This document shows, piece after piece, positions 45,067 through 55,920 of a stretch of 64,000 bases of DNA (within the stretch, counting starts at the first letter, position 1; each line of letters opens with the position of its first letter). Location of the stretch: positions 930,001 to 994,000 of the forward strand of contig CP071499.1 in the NCBI GenBank assembly GCA_017354895.1. The letters run 5' to 3'. The notes beneath the pieces are model-generated. The model was given only the letters and a program-made list of their open reading frames with translations, ran no database searches and was not told the DNA's origin. Made by a program: the position numbers and the translations under genes. The stretch is from Podospora comata (lineage: Eukaryota; Ascomycota; Sordariomycetes; Sordariales; Podosporaceae).

Positions 45067-47304
45067 ATGGAACAACACCGATACACACCTCACGACTATG
45101 CGACATCAAATGTGTTGGCATGGACCACGACAAACTCCGCCAATGTGGAGCCATCAGTGGAAGAAGATGCGGGGGCTGATACGGACGAGCCACCGGATTG
45201 TCCGCCGCCAATGTCCCCCGTATCAAATCACTTCAAGCGAACTGCCATCCGCCGAGGCAGCGAGCAGCACGAATCCCTCCTGACCAAGGCTTTCCAAAGC
45301 CATTCAGATGAGGAATCTCACGATGCGACGGCTCTTGCTAGAAGGCGGAGACGCTCCATCACCAGCAACTTCAGCATCACCTCGACTGCTGAGCTGACCT
45401 GCGATACCGGGCTTACCACGCCTGCGCGCACCAGCTCACCCAGCCCTCGCTTCTCCAGCATCGGCTTCGTTCCCCTCATGGGCAAGACGCCCGTGCCGGT
45501 TGTGCGCGCTGAGCGGGATAGCGACGCCGCGGTACAGGCCTTGGCCAAGAAGAGATGCATCTCTTTTGCCTGCGCGGCGAAGCCCAAGACCGATGACAAG
45601 GTCTCGATGCCACCACCTCCCAAGCCCACAGATAATGGGACGAAGTCGCAAGCGGCACCGAAGAAAACCACCATCAAGTTCGCCTGCCCCGCTGCGCCCC
45701 CCAAGACGGCGGGCGCACAGACTCGCCCGATGACTCCTGTTCCCAGAGATGTTCGTGTTCAGAAGCCACGGACTCCCTCGACGGTTCGGGCACGGCCCTC
45801 GACACCCCGCAGAACTTCCAACAGCCCCATTGCCATTCAGAGCAAGAAGTGGATTGCTGCTAATGCCAATGACCTTGACAGCGAGAATGCTCACTTTCAC
45901 GAGTTCGCCAGTGAAACTCCCCAAGAAGATGACTGGATCAGGCATGATGATGTCCACAAGCCCAAGCTGACCATCCAGGATACGCTTCAAAAGGAGATGG
46001 AGATCCGGAAGCTCGGCAAGGAAGCTGAAGAGGAGGCGGAGGCTGAGGAGGAAGAGCTCGATGAAGAAGTGGATGAGGACGAAGATGGCGAGGAAGATGA
46101 GGATGACGATGAGTCTCCAAATGGCGATGATGGGGACGACGACGATGATCTGGACGACGAGGCTGACGAGGAAGAGGTTGAAGAGGAAGAGGAAGACGAC
46201 GTCAATGTTGGATACAACTGGGATGACGAGGCTTCTGACGGCTACAAAACCGACAACGAAATTGGTTTTGCCGAGTCCGACGATGAAGATGATGGGTTAC
46301 TTCTCTGGACCACCCGCGTTGGTCACCATCAGACTCTGTCTGGGGCTGTTTTGTCGGCTGCTCGGAGACTGTCTGTCGGCGAGAGTTCTGATTCCTCTGC
46401 CGGTGAGGGCCAGTCGAGCCTTGTTCGCAAGAAGACAAAGCGCTCCAGATCCCGCCCCGTACCCTTCCGCCCTGCCACTCCTGAGCTTCCCGACAGCACC
46501 GATTTTGTCTGCGGTACTTTGGATGAGGACAGGCCGCTGGAGGATGCCTACATCTCTTGCGTGGAGGCGCGGAAGCGCGACAAGGTGCCAGTCATTCCTC
46601 AGGACATCGATCCCAGTTTCCCCACCTCGGACATCGAAGACGAACCCGAAGAGCCCTATGGCAAGGGTTATGGAGAGAGCGACGAGCATGGCTGGCTTCA
46701 CGGCGAGTTCGAGGACCTGCACCACGAGCGTGACCGTCGCGGACGCAAGAGCGGCAAGGGCCCATCTCCCAAGCGATTCCGCTCGCCCCCTCCCAAGCGC
46801 CGTCTTTCTCCCGCCCCTAAGATGCGCGGCCGTTCTCCCTTGAAGCCCACTGAGCGCGCTTCCCCTCGCAGGTTCAAGTCACCAGCCCCGATTTCCATGG
46901 CGTACAGGTCTTCTGCCTCGTCCTCACCTGGTCAGGACAGCGATCACGTTGCTTTTAAGGCACTTGCATTCCGCCCTGGTCTCGGCCTCCCCCACACCAA
47001 GTCCCTTCCCAAGGCACCGGGCATGTTTCTGAAGCAGAAGGCCCGCAACGCCAAGGTTGCCGCCGAGGAGAAGGACTCGACCCATGTCCGCGGTGCCATT
47101 GACATCGTCAAGGGTCTTGAACAGAAGAGACAGCGTCGCAAGGAAAAGTACTACCAAAAGTACTGCAGCCGCGCGCGCAAGGAAAAGGCGAAGGAGAAGG
47201 CTCACCCGAAACGCACGATACCCGGCGAGGGAGCAGAGCGTATGAGGGAGCTTGGTCTCACGATGGCGGGCAAGAATCCCGGTCATTATGTTCTTTCCAT
47301 CTAA
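45067..47304 (+). CDS. acidic/basic nuclear-type protein, DUF2457-like
   Basis: Single exon, 745 residues. In order: an N-terminal region with RRRRRSITSNFSITSTAELT; a segment with two similar CISFACAA / IKFACPAA motifs near residues 165-205; a basic Ser/Pro/Arg stretch; a long acidic run of Glu and Asp (about residues 320-385); the motif VGYNWDDEASDGYKTDNEIG; a conserved block with FVCGTLDEDRPLEDAY; repeated SPKRFRSPPPKRR-type SP/R elements; and a Lys/Arg-rich helical end. This layout matches fungal proteins annotated with DUF2457. I infer the family from layout and motifs. No function is known, although charge and SP/R repeats suggest a nuclear role. The start has A at -3 and no earlier in-frame ATG. 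Confidence 0.75.
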   Translation: MEQHRYTPHDYATSNVLAWTTTNSANVEPSVEEDAGADTDEPPDCPPPMSPVSNHFKRTAIRRGSEQHESLLTKAFQSHSDEESHDATALARRRRRSITSNFSITSTAELTCDTGLTTPARTSSPSPRFSSIGFVPLMGKTPVPVVRAERDSDAAVQALAKKRCISFACAAKPKTDDKVSMPPPPKPTDNGTKSQAAPKKTTIKFACPAAPPKTAGAQTRPMTPVPRDVRVQKPRTPSTVRARPSTPRRTSNSPIAIQSKKWIAANANDLDSENAHFHEFASETPQEDDWIRHDDVHKPKLTIQDTLQKEMEIRKLGKEAEEEAEAEEEELDEEVDEDEDGEEDEDDDESPNGDDGDDDDDLDDEADEEEVEEEEEDDVNVGYNWDDEASDGYKTDNEIGFAESDDEDDGLLLWTTRVGHHQTLSGAVLSAARRLSVGESSDSSAGEGQSSLVRKKTKRSRSRPVPFRPATPELPDSTDFVCGTLDEDRPLEDAYISCVEARKRDKVPVIPQDIDPSFPTSDIEDEPEEPYGKGYGESDEHGWLHGEFEDLHHERDRRGRKSGKGPSPKRFRSPPPKRRLSPAPKMRGRSPLKPTERASPRRFKSPAPISMAYRSSASSSPGQDSDHVAFKALAFRPGLGLPHTKSLPKAPGMFLKQKARNAKVAAEEKDSTHVRGAIDIVKGLEQKRQRRKEKYYQKYCSRARKEKAKEKAHPKRTIPGEGAERMRELGLTMAGKNPGHYVLSI

Positions 47305-48275
47305 ACGGAAGGCTATCTGATTTGCATCACAAGGGCATACACTGGGGTTCATACACCACGGCATTCATCTGGGGCGGTCATCATGATTATTCACGAGCCT
47401 GGCGTACAAATTTCTTGTTTCTTTCTCACGACCACGGCGTTTTCACACATTGCCTTTTTTTTTGGGTCTATTCCTCCTTAGTAATTATCTCGCCCGGGTC
47501 CAGGCTTGCTGGCTAGTTTTCAACAACGCCGGTGACGGTCGACCTGGTACAACTCTATGTACATAAAGGCACAACTTTTTTTGTAGTTGCAATGCATCTT
47601 CCCGTCTCTTCAGGGAATCAAGAATATACATTTTGAACCATTTTGGAGTTTTGCGATGAGTGACTGTTTGATGCTTGAGCAAATGGGTGCTCAGCCCAAC
47701 CATGTGTGTACATGATGCAAGTAAAGGGGGTTGGTGTGGGTTAAGACGTTCTTGGAGCGCCGAGGCTGCACACGATCACGATCAAGCTCATGGTTACGAA
47801 TCATTTAAATCGGATGTTTGCGCCTCTATTTCGCGTTGGACCAGGCAATGAAAATTGAAGATGCGCGCCTCACCATCAGCGTCAGCATTTCCCAACAACA
47901 CCTTTGTAGAAAGGGAGATGCCCCCTTTTTAAGGTTGAGAGGGTCAGGTGACTGTCTGCCTGATATTTCAGGTATCAACCAGCTGTCATTCTGGGTGCTG
48001 CCACTTGGGGGTCACGGGCGGTGGGGCGGTGGTGAGGTAGGCTAGGTGGCCCCTGCGCAAGCAAGGCCAAGTAATTCTTGTAGCGCAGCTCTGGCCACTC
48101 CCTGAACAGACCAGCACGCAACCCGATCGGTTTCCATCGTCCAATTCCATTCCACTTCCTGACCGGACAACAACCAACCTAAAGCTTTGCTTTGCCATCA
48201 CCGCGACACGCTAGCTACCTACCTACCCGACCGAAAAGTAAAACGAAGGGATAGAACGCGAGAGAGAGAAACAAG
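47305..48275. other. intergenic region before SAR1
   Basis: 3' flank of the DUF2457-like gene and promoter/leader of SAR1. The leader just before the ATG is pyrimidine- and purine-tract rich, with CTACCTACCTACC near 48216. No gene is seen. Confidence 0.5.
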
Positions 48276-49061
48276 ATGTGGCTTGTTAACTGGTGTAAGT
48301 ATTTTTGGGCAAGGGGTCTTTCGATGGGATGGGAGCGAGATGCTGACGTTTGGGGGATGAACAAACAGTCTACGATGTGCTCTCTTCGCTTGGCTTGTTG
48401 AACAAGCATGCCAAGCTGTTGTTTTTGGGCTTGGACAATGCGGGCAAGACGACGCTGTTGCACATGTTGAAGAATGACCGGGTGGCTATTTTGCAGCCTA
48501 CGTTGCATCCTAGTGCGTATTTGTTTCTGATTGAGGGAGGGAGTAAAGGGGACTAACGACGATGGTGGTTTTTAGCTTCCGAGGAGCTCGCGATTGGTAA
48601 TGTCAGGTTTACGACTTTTGATTTGGGTGGTCATCAGCAGGGTGAGTCTTTACGTGTGCCCTTTTTGAAGAAGGTTGAATGAATAGGGAGTGCTGACGTG
48701 GAATGTGTTGTGGAAAACAGCTCGCCGCCTCTGGAAGGATTACTTCCCCGAAGTCAACGGCATTGTCTTCCTCGTTGACGCCAAGGACCACGAGCGGTTC
48801 CCCGAGGCCAAGGCCGAGATTGATGGGCTTCTTTCGATGGAGGAGCTGGCCAAGGTCCCGTTTGTGGTGTTGGGTAACAAGATTGATCACCCGGATGCGG
48901 TAAGTGAGGATGAGCTTCGTCACCATTTGGGGATTTACCAGACGACGGGCAAGGGCAAGATTCCGCTGGAGGGGATCCGCCCGATTGAGGTTTTCATGTG
49001 CTCGGTTGTGATGAGGCAGGGGTATGGGGATGCTATTCGGTGGTTGTCGCAATATGTTTAG
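48276..49061 (+). CDS. SAR1: Sar1 GTPase
   Basis: Four exons (48276-48294, 48369-48512, 48576-48641, 48721-49061) give 189 residues, the exact size of Sar1. This small GTPase starts COPII coat assembly at ER exit sites. The N-terminus MWLVNWFYDVL is the membrane-inserting amphipathic helix that replaces the myristoylated helix of Arf. GTPase motifs: P-loop GLDNAGKTT, switch I with HPTSEEL, G3 DLGGH, G4 NKID, and G5-region CSVV. The first exon encodes only six full codons. The coding sequence is complete and codon use is GC-biased like that of its neighbours. Confidence 0.97.
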
Positions 49062-50282
49062 GGGGAGGGGTTTGGATATGGGGGGGAGTGAGGTGACGGG
49101 GCGATATGAGGGGCGGTATAAAAGGGTAGTAATGGATGGGGATAAGAATCAATACAGAAGGCCAGTTGCGTTTGCTTGTGTTTGATGGGGGATTGCGGGT
49201 GTGGTTGGCTGTTGAACTTGTGGTGTAGGCATGGGCGAGAATGTTTTGAGGCGTTATGATATATGATTTATATTGGAAATGATACTTTTCTACCTGCCCC
49301 TCATGCTGATGATGCCGAGCGGGACGGGCTTCGAAAGATGATTGCTAGGCGTACTGGGATGAAGACCAGACCTCGCTAGATATTTTGATGGAAATTATCA
49401 GATTGTACACAGGCGCGTATTTGGGAGGCATCACAAGATGGTCAACAGGCCTCGTCACATGATAGGCAAATCTACAGATTCGCAGCAAGCTCCAGAATTT
49501 CGTTCTTGATTTGCAATGATGATCTTTATTCTAGTGTAATACCGAGGTCACATAGAAGTCTAGGCAGGACATAAAAGGAGGCTGAAGTTATCCCCAACAC
49601 TTCGGAAATGAGCCCATAGGTGGAATGATTCCCCGAGTCCACTGGGGATGATGGTCAGAGGGAGGGTGCTTGACGATTCAGGGTTGCATAACCCGGTTCA
49701 TCGGGGGTGTGTTACCCCAGCTCAAGAAGGGCATATCTGGAAGAGATGAGAAGCGGAAATTTACAGTCCTTGCCTGGACGCTGAAAAGAAAAAGAATAAA
49801 GTCTATGATCTTGAGATCACAGCGTGTGCGAGGTTGTGGTAGGGAGGTGACAAGGATAGCTTGGCATATGTTTTCCCCAAGTTTGGGGGTGGAGAGTGCT
49901 GCACAGGAGGTGCCACTTTGCCAAAAGCAAACCGACGTCATTCCACTGTCCTCCTGACAGCGGTGCGCGCAGCGGCGGCGGCGACAATTCACCTTTTTTG
50001 AATCAGCACTTTTTACCCACTAGATTGTTACCTACTGCATCACACTCCGGCGCAGAATCAATTTACGACTGAAGGAAGGGCAAAGAGGTGGAAAGAAAAA
50101 AGAAAAAAACTCTGGGAAGCGGCGCGAATATGCCATCTCTTCTCGGGGTTTCTAGGACCGCTTGAGGACCGATAACCTTTCAATTTTACCTACCTACCAA
50201 GTTTGACACCCTAGTCGTTCTTTTTTTTTTTAATACTGCGATACTACACGAAACAACACGAGAAACCAGTGCGCCATTCACC
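49062..50282. other. intergenic region between SAR1 and the lipase gene
   Basis: 1.2 kb with no supportable gene. The last 250 bp form a T- and C-rich leader before the lipase ATG, including a run of about 12 T's near 50220. Confidence 0.5.
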
Positions 50283-52838
50283 ATGGCGGACAAGAACAAA
50301 ATGACGACGACCCCCATTCCCGACTCCTCCTTCTCGGGGGGTTCGTTTTCTGAAGACAACCACCCCTCCTCACGCCTCAAACTCACCAGCACTATGCACC
50401 CCCCGACCGTCCGACCGGATATCGTGCTCCCCTCCAAAACCTACGGTTTCCCCCCGGAAGCGTTCGACTGGGCGAACCTCCCCGACGCGGAGACAAACTT
50501 CTTGCCGGCGGAGCATGTAGAAGCGTTTATACAAGCCCTGAGCGCGCCAGACTTTGTGGATGAGAAAGGGGAGGGGCAGAGTGTCAGGTTGAATAGTCCG
50601 GGGTTGTTGAGCAGGAGTGGGAGTAATTTGGAGTTTTTTGATGAGAATGAATCGCACGAGTATGGTGGTGGGGGAGGGCAGGAGATGGGGACGGGGACGT
50701 TTATCACGGCGAGGAATGACTGGGCGCCGGTTAATGAGCGGGTTGTGAGTAGGGAGGAGACGAAGAAGAAGAAGAGGAGGTTTTTGAGGGGGGATAGGGA
50801 TAAGGGGGAGAAGAAGAGGAGGCCGAAGTTGGGGTTGAAGGGGTTGGTTGGGTTGACTGGGAGTGGGGAGGGGGGGAGGAGGGGGGGTGGAGGGAGGAGT
50901 AAGGATGAGACTAGGGAGGGGCACTTGTATCAGTTGTTGAAGTGGCCTTTTTTGTTGATTGTGGGGACGTGGTTGTTGGGGCTGTCGGTTGCGTATCTGG
51001 CGACGAGGTCGTATATTTATTTGTATGAGCAGTTTGTTGCGTGGAGGGGGAAGAGGGAGAAGTTGAGGCGGGCGATGAGGGCGACGGGGAATTACAAGCA
51101 GTGGGTGGCGGCGGCGAGGAAGATGGATGACTACTTTAGGGTGGCGGAGCAGTGGAAGGAGCAGGATGAGTTTGCGTATTATGATGCGAAGACGGTGAAG
51201 AGGGTGTGGGAGGAGATGAGGAGGTCGAGGGAGAAGGCCGAGAGGGCGACAGATGGGGGGGATGAGAAACGGGGGAGGGAGGCGGTGGAGGAGTTGAAGC
51301 AGTTGATGGGGGCTTGTGTCAAGAATAATTTTGTGGGGGTGGAGAATCCGAGGTTGTATAGTCAGACGTATTATGGGACGAAGAATTTGGTGCAGAATTT
51401 TGTGGATGAGGTGGAGAGGAGTATGAAGTTTTTGTTGGATACGGAGTTGATGAGTAAGGAGGAGAAGAGGGGGTTGTTCAAGGGGATTAGTGCGAACTAT
51501 GGAAGGACGGCGTTGTGTTTGAGCGGTGGGGCGACGTTTGCGTATTATCATTTCGGGGTGGTGAAGGCGTTGTTGGAGGAGGACAAGTTGCCGGATATCA
51601 TCACGGGGACGTCGGGTGGTGCGTTGGTTGCTGCATTGGTGGCGACTAGGACGAATGAGGAGCTGAAGCAGCTGCTTGTGCCGGCATTGGCGCACAAAAT
51701 CACGGCTTGTAGGGAGCCGATCACGGTTTGGTTCAAGAGGTGGTGGAAGACGGGGGCCAGGTTTGATAGTGTCGACTGGGCTCAGCAGTGCTCTTGGTGG
51801 TCGAGGGGGTCGATGACGTTCAAGGAGGCGTATGAACGAACGGGCAGGGTGCTGAATGTGAGCTGCGTGCCGGCTGATCCTCACAGTCCGACGATCCTGT
51901 GCAACTACCTGACCAGTCCGGACTGTGTAATCTGGAGTGCCGTGATTGCATCAGCAGCGGTCCCGGGTATTCTGAACCCAGTGGTGCTGATGATGAAGAC
52001 GAGAGAGGGCAAGCTAGTGCCATACTCTTTTGGCCACAAGTGGAAGGATGGCAGTTTGAGAACGGACATCCCAATCAAGGCGCTCAATCTTCACTTCAAC
52101 GTCAACTTTACCATTGTCAGCCAGGTTAACCCCCACATCAATCTGTTCTTCTTCTCGTCGAGAGGTTCGGTTGGCCAGCCCGTGACGCATCGTAGGGGAC
52201 GGGGCTGGAGAGGAGGGTACCTTGGCTCGGCCGTGGAGCAGTATATCAAGCTGGACCTGACAAAATGGCTCAGGGTGTTGAGGCAGTTGGAGTTGCTACC
52301 GCGGCCGTTGGGACAGGACTGGTCGATGCTGTGGTTGCAGACCTTTGGGGGAACAGTCACCATCTGGCCCAACGCCAAGGTCACGGATTTCTTTGGCATC
52401 TTAAGCGATCCTGACAAGGCCAAGCTGGCGCGCATGATCCACGAAGGGCAGCAGAGCGCTTTTCCCAAGATCAAGTTTGTTGCCAACCGTTTGAGAGTGG
52501 AGAGGCTGGTGGAACGAGGCAGGAGGGAGAACAGGCCTGGGTTTGATGTCTCTGTTGCCAATGACGAAGGCAAGACCGTGCCGGAGAGGCGGGGCAGTGT
52601 TGATAGTTTGTTGAGTGATGATGATTTGAACCGGCTGCTCGATCGCCAGAAGCAGAGGCGGCGCAATGACGACGGCAATCTCACGGCGACGGAGGATGAG
52701 ACTACGGATGTGGATGGGGGGTTGACTGATGGGGAGACAATGCCGGGTGGGGGGCAGAGAAACATGAACATTGATGGGGGTGATACGGAGGAGGATTTCA
52801 AGTCGGGACGTCGGGCGGCGGGGAAGTTGTTGCTTTAG
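50283..52838 (+). CDS. patatin-like triacylglycerol lipase (TGL4/TGL5 type)
   Basis: Single exon, 851 residues. After a disordered N-terminus (about 220 residues) a hydrophobic stretch WPFLLIVGTWLLGLSVAYL may insert into a membrane or lipid droplet. A DUF3336-like region follows (about 250-400), then the patatin domain: oxyanion-hole segment LSGGATFAYYHFG, nucleophile elbow GTSGG with Ser444, and catalytic aspartate in KDGS (Asp589). This order (membrane hairpin, DUF3336, patatin) is that of the yeast Tgl3/4/5 and plant SDP1 lipases that release fatty acids from stored fat. The catalytic dyad is intact. The C-terminus is acidic and disordered. A long frame on the opposite strand (50370-51884) is a codon-bias shadow. 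Codons are strongly G-ending in the first two thirds. Confidence 0.9.
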   Translation: MADKNKMTTTPIPDSSFSGGSFSEDNHPSSRLKLTSTMHPPTVRPDIVLPSKTYGFPPEAFDWANLPDAETNFLPAEHVEAFIQALSAPDFVDEKGEGQSVRLNSPGLLSRSGSNLEFFDENESHEYGGGGGQEMGTGTFITARNDWAPVNERVVSREETKKKKRRFLRGDRDKGEKKRRPKLGLKGLVGLTGSGEGGRRGGGGRSKDETREGHLYQLLKWPFLLIVGTWLLGLSVAYLATRSYIYLYEQFVAWRGKREKLRRAMRATGNYKQWVAAARKMDDYFRVAEQWKEQDEFAYYDAKTVKRVWEEMRRSREKAERATDGGDEKRGREAVEELKQLMGACVKNNFVGVENPRLYSQTYYGTKNLVQNFVDEVERSMKFLLDTELMSKEEKRGLFKGISANYGRTALCLSGGATFAYYHFGVVKALLEEDKLPDIITGTSGGALVAALVATRTNEELKQLLVPALAHKITACREPITVWFKRWWKTGARFDSVDWAQQCSWWSRGSMTFKEAYERTGRVLNVSCVPADPHSPTILCNYLTSPDCVIWSAVIASAAVPGILNPVVLMMKTREGKLVPYSFGHKWKDGSLRTDIPIKALNLHFNVNFTIVSQVNPHINLFFFSSRGSVGQPVTHRRGRGWRGGYLGSAVEQYIKLDLTKWLRVLRQLELLPRPLGQDWSMLWLQTFGGTVTIWPNAKVTDFFGILSDPDKAKLARMIHEGQQSAFPKIKFVANRLRVERLVERGRRENRPGFDVSVANDEGKTVPERRGSVDSLLSDDDLNRLLDRQKQRRRNDDGNLTATEDETTDVDGGLTDGETMPGGGQRNMNIDGGDTEEDFKSGRRAAGKLLL

Positions 52839-53831
52839 ACTTTTGTGTTTTTGCATTGCAATCATGGTTGGTTTGATAGAGGAGCAACGGTACCAGCAAG
52901 AACACATGTGGCAGTTTATATTTCTAGAGGAGACGGTGAGATTTTGTAGGCTGTGTAATTGACGAGTTATGATACCTTTCTCGGTGTTCTGATTAGTCTT
53001 AACTATTCCAACTGTCAACCTGTCAATGCTCTGTGTGTAGGTAGAACCAGGTCCTCCTTCACCTCAATTGGTTGTGTTTGCTGCCCAGCTTGCTTCCATG
53101 CTTGCTCCTTAATTCCGGAGCAACTCCCACCATGCCTTATATACCTCTTCCTGCCTCTCGAATTCAACAAACAAAACCAGAAACTTCTCCCATAACCTAG
53201 TGGTCAGGTCACACCTTGCTAATCACTAACACGTTTGAGTAGATTTCCTCCTCCAAAAAGTGAAGTGTTCAACCCACCTATGGGGAGAATCTCTACGGTG
53301 GTGACATACACGGCTGTGTTTACCAAACCAAATCGTTACCATTGATTCACAGCATCTGGATGTACTAAATACGGAGTTATCCCGCTGGACATCTTATCCC
53401 GGCTTGCGGTCACCACTGGGTGACCGTCGGTCGGTCTTCAATCTGCCAATCCACCATCTAACTTTACCTGTCCAATATTATTTAACTAAGCATTGATCAG
53501 CATAAGTGCCAGAAGTACCGTAAGGGCTAATGGAACTTATCAAGTAAGTCAAACCCCCCTTCTAGATGCTAGATGTGATAACTAGGTGTGAGAGAGGTGA
53601 TGGTTCATTTTTTTCAGCCTTGGTTTTTTTTTCTTGCTGGTTTCTTGTTACGCGACCCTCAGGGATTTTGACTGACTGTTAAAGTCTGACATGTCGATTG
53701 AGATTGTAGTGCTGATAGTCTGGAGTTGAATAATATGTTGTTGCCTCCCCCCTAACCCATCTGTCTTGGCACACGGTCCACATCTCCAACCAACGTCAAC
53801 ACCAAGACCACGTCTATCCTTCAACATCATC
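52839..53831. other. intergenic region before the polyprenal reductase gene
   Basis: About 1 kb, more AT-rich than its neighbours, with no supportable gene. It contains the tRNA-like segment at 53188-53285 described among the findings, and the leader of the next gene. Confidence 0.45.
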
Positions 53832-54861
53832 ATGTCAACAACAGCGACAACAACAAGCAAAATGATATCCCAAACCATCTCCACCCTCTACAGCATCCTT
53901 TCAACAATACCCCCCTCTCAATACTGCCAATCCTTCTTCCTCCTCGCCGCAGCAGCCGTCTCGGCGATTGCAGTCCTCCCCTCAGACCTCAAGCAAATCC
54001 TCGTCGACTATGGCGCCCGGGCATCTTCACCAAAACCCAGCAACAACGCCGTGTTGTCATGGCTGTCAACCCTGACGAAACACACCCAGGTCCCGCACTC
54101 ATGGTTTGCAATCTTTTACGTTGTGTCAGTGGCCTGGTCGGTGTTTTGGCTGGGGCAGTTCCTCTCCGGTGGACAGGTCATCAAGTTCATTGCAGAGCAA
54201 GAGGTGAAATATGGAGGGAACGGGAAAGGGATGGGGTCGGTGCAAGTGCTGACCGGGTGGGCGATGATGTTCCTCCAGGGGGCGAGGAGGACGTGCGAAC
54301 ACTTGTTTGTGGTGAGGGCTTCGAGCACGTCGACGATGTGGGTTGTTCACTGGGTGCTTGGGTTGGGGTTTTACTTGGGGGTTGGGGTGGGGGTTGGGGT
54401 TGAGGGGGCGGGTGAGTTTTTCCTTTTTCATAGTGAAGGAGAAAGATGTGTGTGTGCTGACAATGATGATAGATGCTATCTTGAACCGGCAAACATTAGA
54501 GTTGAGCAGGGAGGAGATGGTTAAGCTTGGTGTTGCGGTCCCGGTGTTCTTCTACGCCTGGGCCAACCAGTACAAATCTCACAAACATTTGGCTGGACTA
54601 AAGAAATATTCACTGCCTACCGAGGGACTGTTCAGGTGGTTCGTCTGCGCTCATTACACTTGCGAGTGTTTGCTGTACTTGTCTATGGCTGTGGCAACGG
54701 CTCCGGAGGGGGTTTGGTTCAACAGGACGCTGGTGTGCGCATTGGCTTTTGTGGTGGTTAACCTTGGCGTTACGGCTTCTGGGACGAGGAGGTGGTATGA
54801 AGAAAAGTTTGGGAAAGGGGCGGTGGAAGGGAGGTGGAATATGATTCCGTTTGTGTTTTAA
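53832..54861 (+). CDS. DFG10: polyprenal reductase, DFG10/SRD5A3 family
   Basis: Two exons (53832-54411 and 54473-54861) give 322 residues. Proteins of the steroid 5-alpha-reductase superfamily in this branch act in the ER membrane on the polyprenol-to-dolichol step that supplies N-glycosylation. Several hydrophobic segments are visible: FFLLAAAAVSAIAVL, FAIFYVVSVAWSVFWLG, MWVVHWVLGLGFYLGVG and CALAFVVVNLGV. The C-terminal reductase motif is present: QYKSHKHLAGL, then WFVCAHYTCECLLYL, and the closing GTRRWYEEKFG...WNMIPFVF typical of the family. The ATG at 53832 is used. The frame upstream is open but starts only with a non-ATG codon. A second Met lies at residue 12. No defect is seen. Confidence 0.85.
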
Positions 54862-55070
54862 GTGGATGGTAGTGGAGGGCAAGCACGGCAGCGTTAAGAA
54901 ACGATTACCACATCATAAAAGTTCACCATCATTCATAGCAACACGGACAACACGTGAGGAGCTTTTTCGACCCAAGAATTCGGCCTTGGTTCTCGTCAAT
55001 TTTGTTCAGCATCAAAGTGGCCCATCTGCCTCGGCCGAGTCCGGAACTTCAGTACCTCGCCGGTGTTTTC

Positions 55071-55920
55071 TCAGGGACGCTTAAACATCGGTCCCAGCTT
55101 ATTTCCCAGTTTGGAGACTTTGAGCACATCCCGATACGTCAGGCTGATACGTGTCCGCCGCTGGTTCAGGCCGTCTTTGTATAGCTCCGGAGAACGCAAG
55201 AGGTCCCAGTTCACAATCGTCTTCTCCGACAACTCTACATCGGTTGCGATAGGCTCGATGCCATGGAGATACTCTGTGTAGAGATCCGCGGTTGTGATCA
55301 AGAGACTCCGGGGCTCTTGGAGGATGCGCCAGACAGGCTCCAGGTCCAAAGCGCCGTCTTCCTTGCTCTTGTACAGGTTCAAGCAGAGGGTAGAACCAAG
55401 ACTCACGGTGCAAACGACGGGGTGGTAGGCGCCGCCGTCCTTGTGTGGCATGATGCCGGTGTTTGGGGGGTATTCGTTGATCAGGACATGGTTTGGTCGT
55501 TGGTGAGGGCTGTCATGAAAGATGTTCTCGGGTTGGCTGTCGGATAGTGGGATCGAGAGGAGACGTGTGACGACGGGTTGTTCGAGCCAGTCGGGGAGTG
55601 GCCGGGCATCGAGAAGGGTGTTTTTGACGAGATCGGATGGCCATGTTTGGAGGCGCCTATGAGTGAGTTGTCGCCATCTCGCTTTCGGAGCTGTGTTGAC
55701 CTTTTTGTATGTTCGCGATTAGAGGCAACGAGGTGGGGGGCCCGAATCAAACTGGGCACATTATTACCTTGTCCAAGATCGCCTTTTCCTCTTCTTCGGT
55801 GATGAAATCTGAGATGTAGTAGCAGGCGGGCGGAAGGGCCCTGATCTTCTTGTCCTCGAGGGTGTGTGGCAGGTCGAGGGGTCGAGAAGACGAAGCAGAA
55901 GAGGTGTCGTTGTCGTTCAT
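55071..55920 (-). CDS. ALKBH6: ALKBH6-type 2-oxoglutarate/Fe(II) dioxygenase
   Basis: Two exons (55920-55768 and 55700-55071) give 260 residues. The AlkB fold is complete: after the N-terminal ALPPACYYISDFITEEEE, the block APKARWRQLTHRRLQTWPS matches the nucleotide-lid region, HKDGGAYHPVV supplies the HxD iron ligands, YLHGIEP the second His, and RRTRISLTYRDV the 2-oxoglutarate-binding arginines. The ordering and the PNHVLINEYPPNTGIMPHKDG segment match ALKBH6, a eukaryotic nuclear/cytosolic member whose substrate is not settled. It converges on the polyprenal reductase gene, the two stops being about 210 bp apart. Confidence 0.85.

Noticed and set aside
44525-45283. 252-codon frame overlapping the start of the DUF2457-like gene
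   Set aside because: It has no ATG near its beginning and low-complexity content; the main frame at 45067 continues for 745 codons with family-like motifs.
50370-51884. 504-codon frame on the strand opposite the lipase gene
   Set aside because: It mirrors the G-ending codon bias of the real gene, giving Pro/Arg/Leu repeats. The lipase frame has clear patatin motifs.
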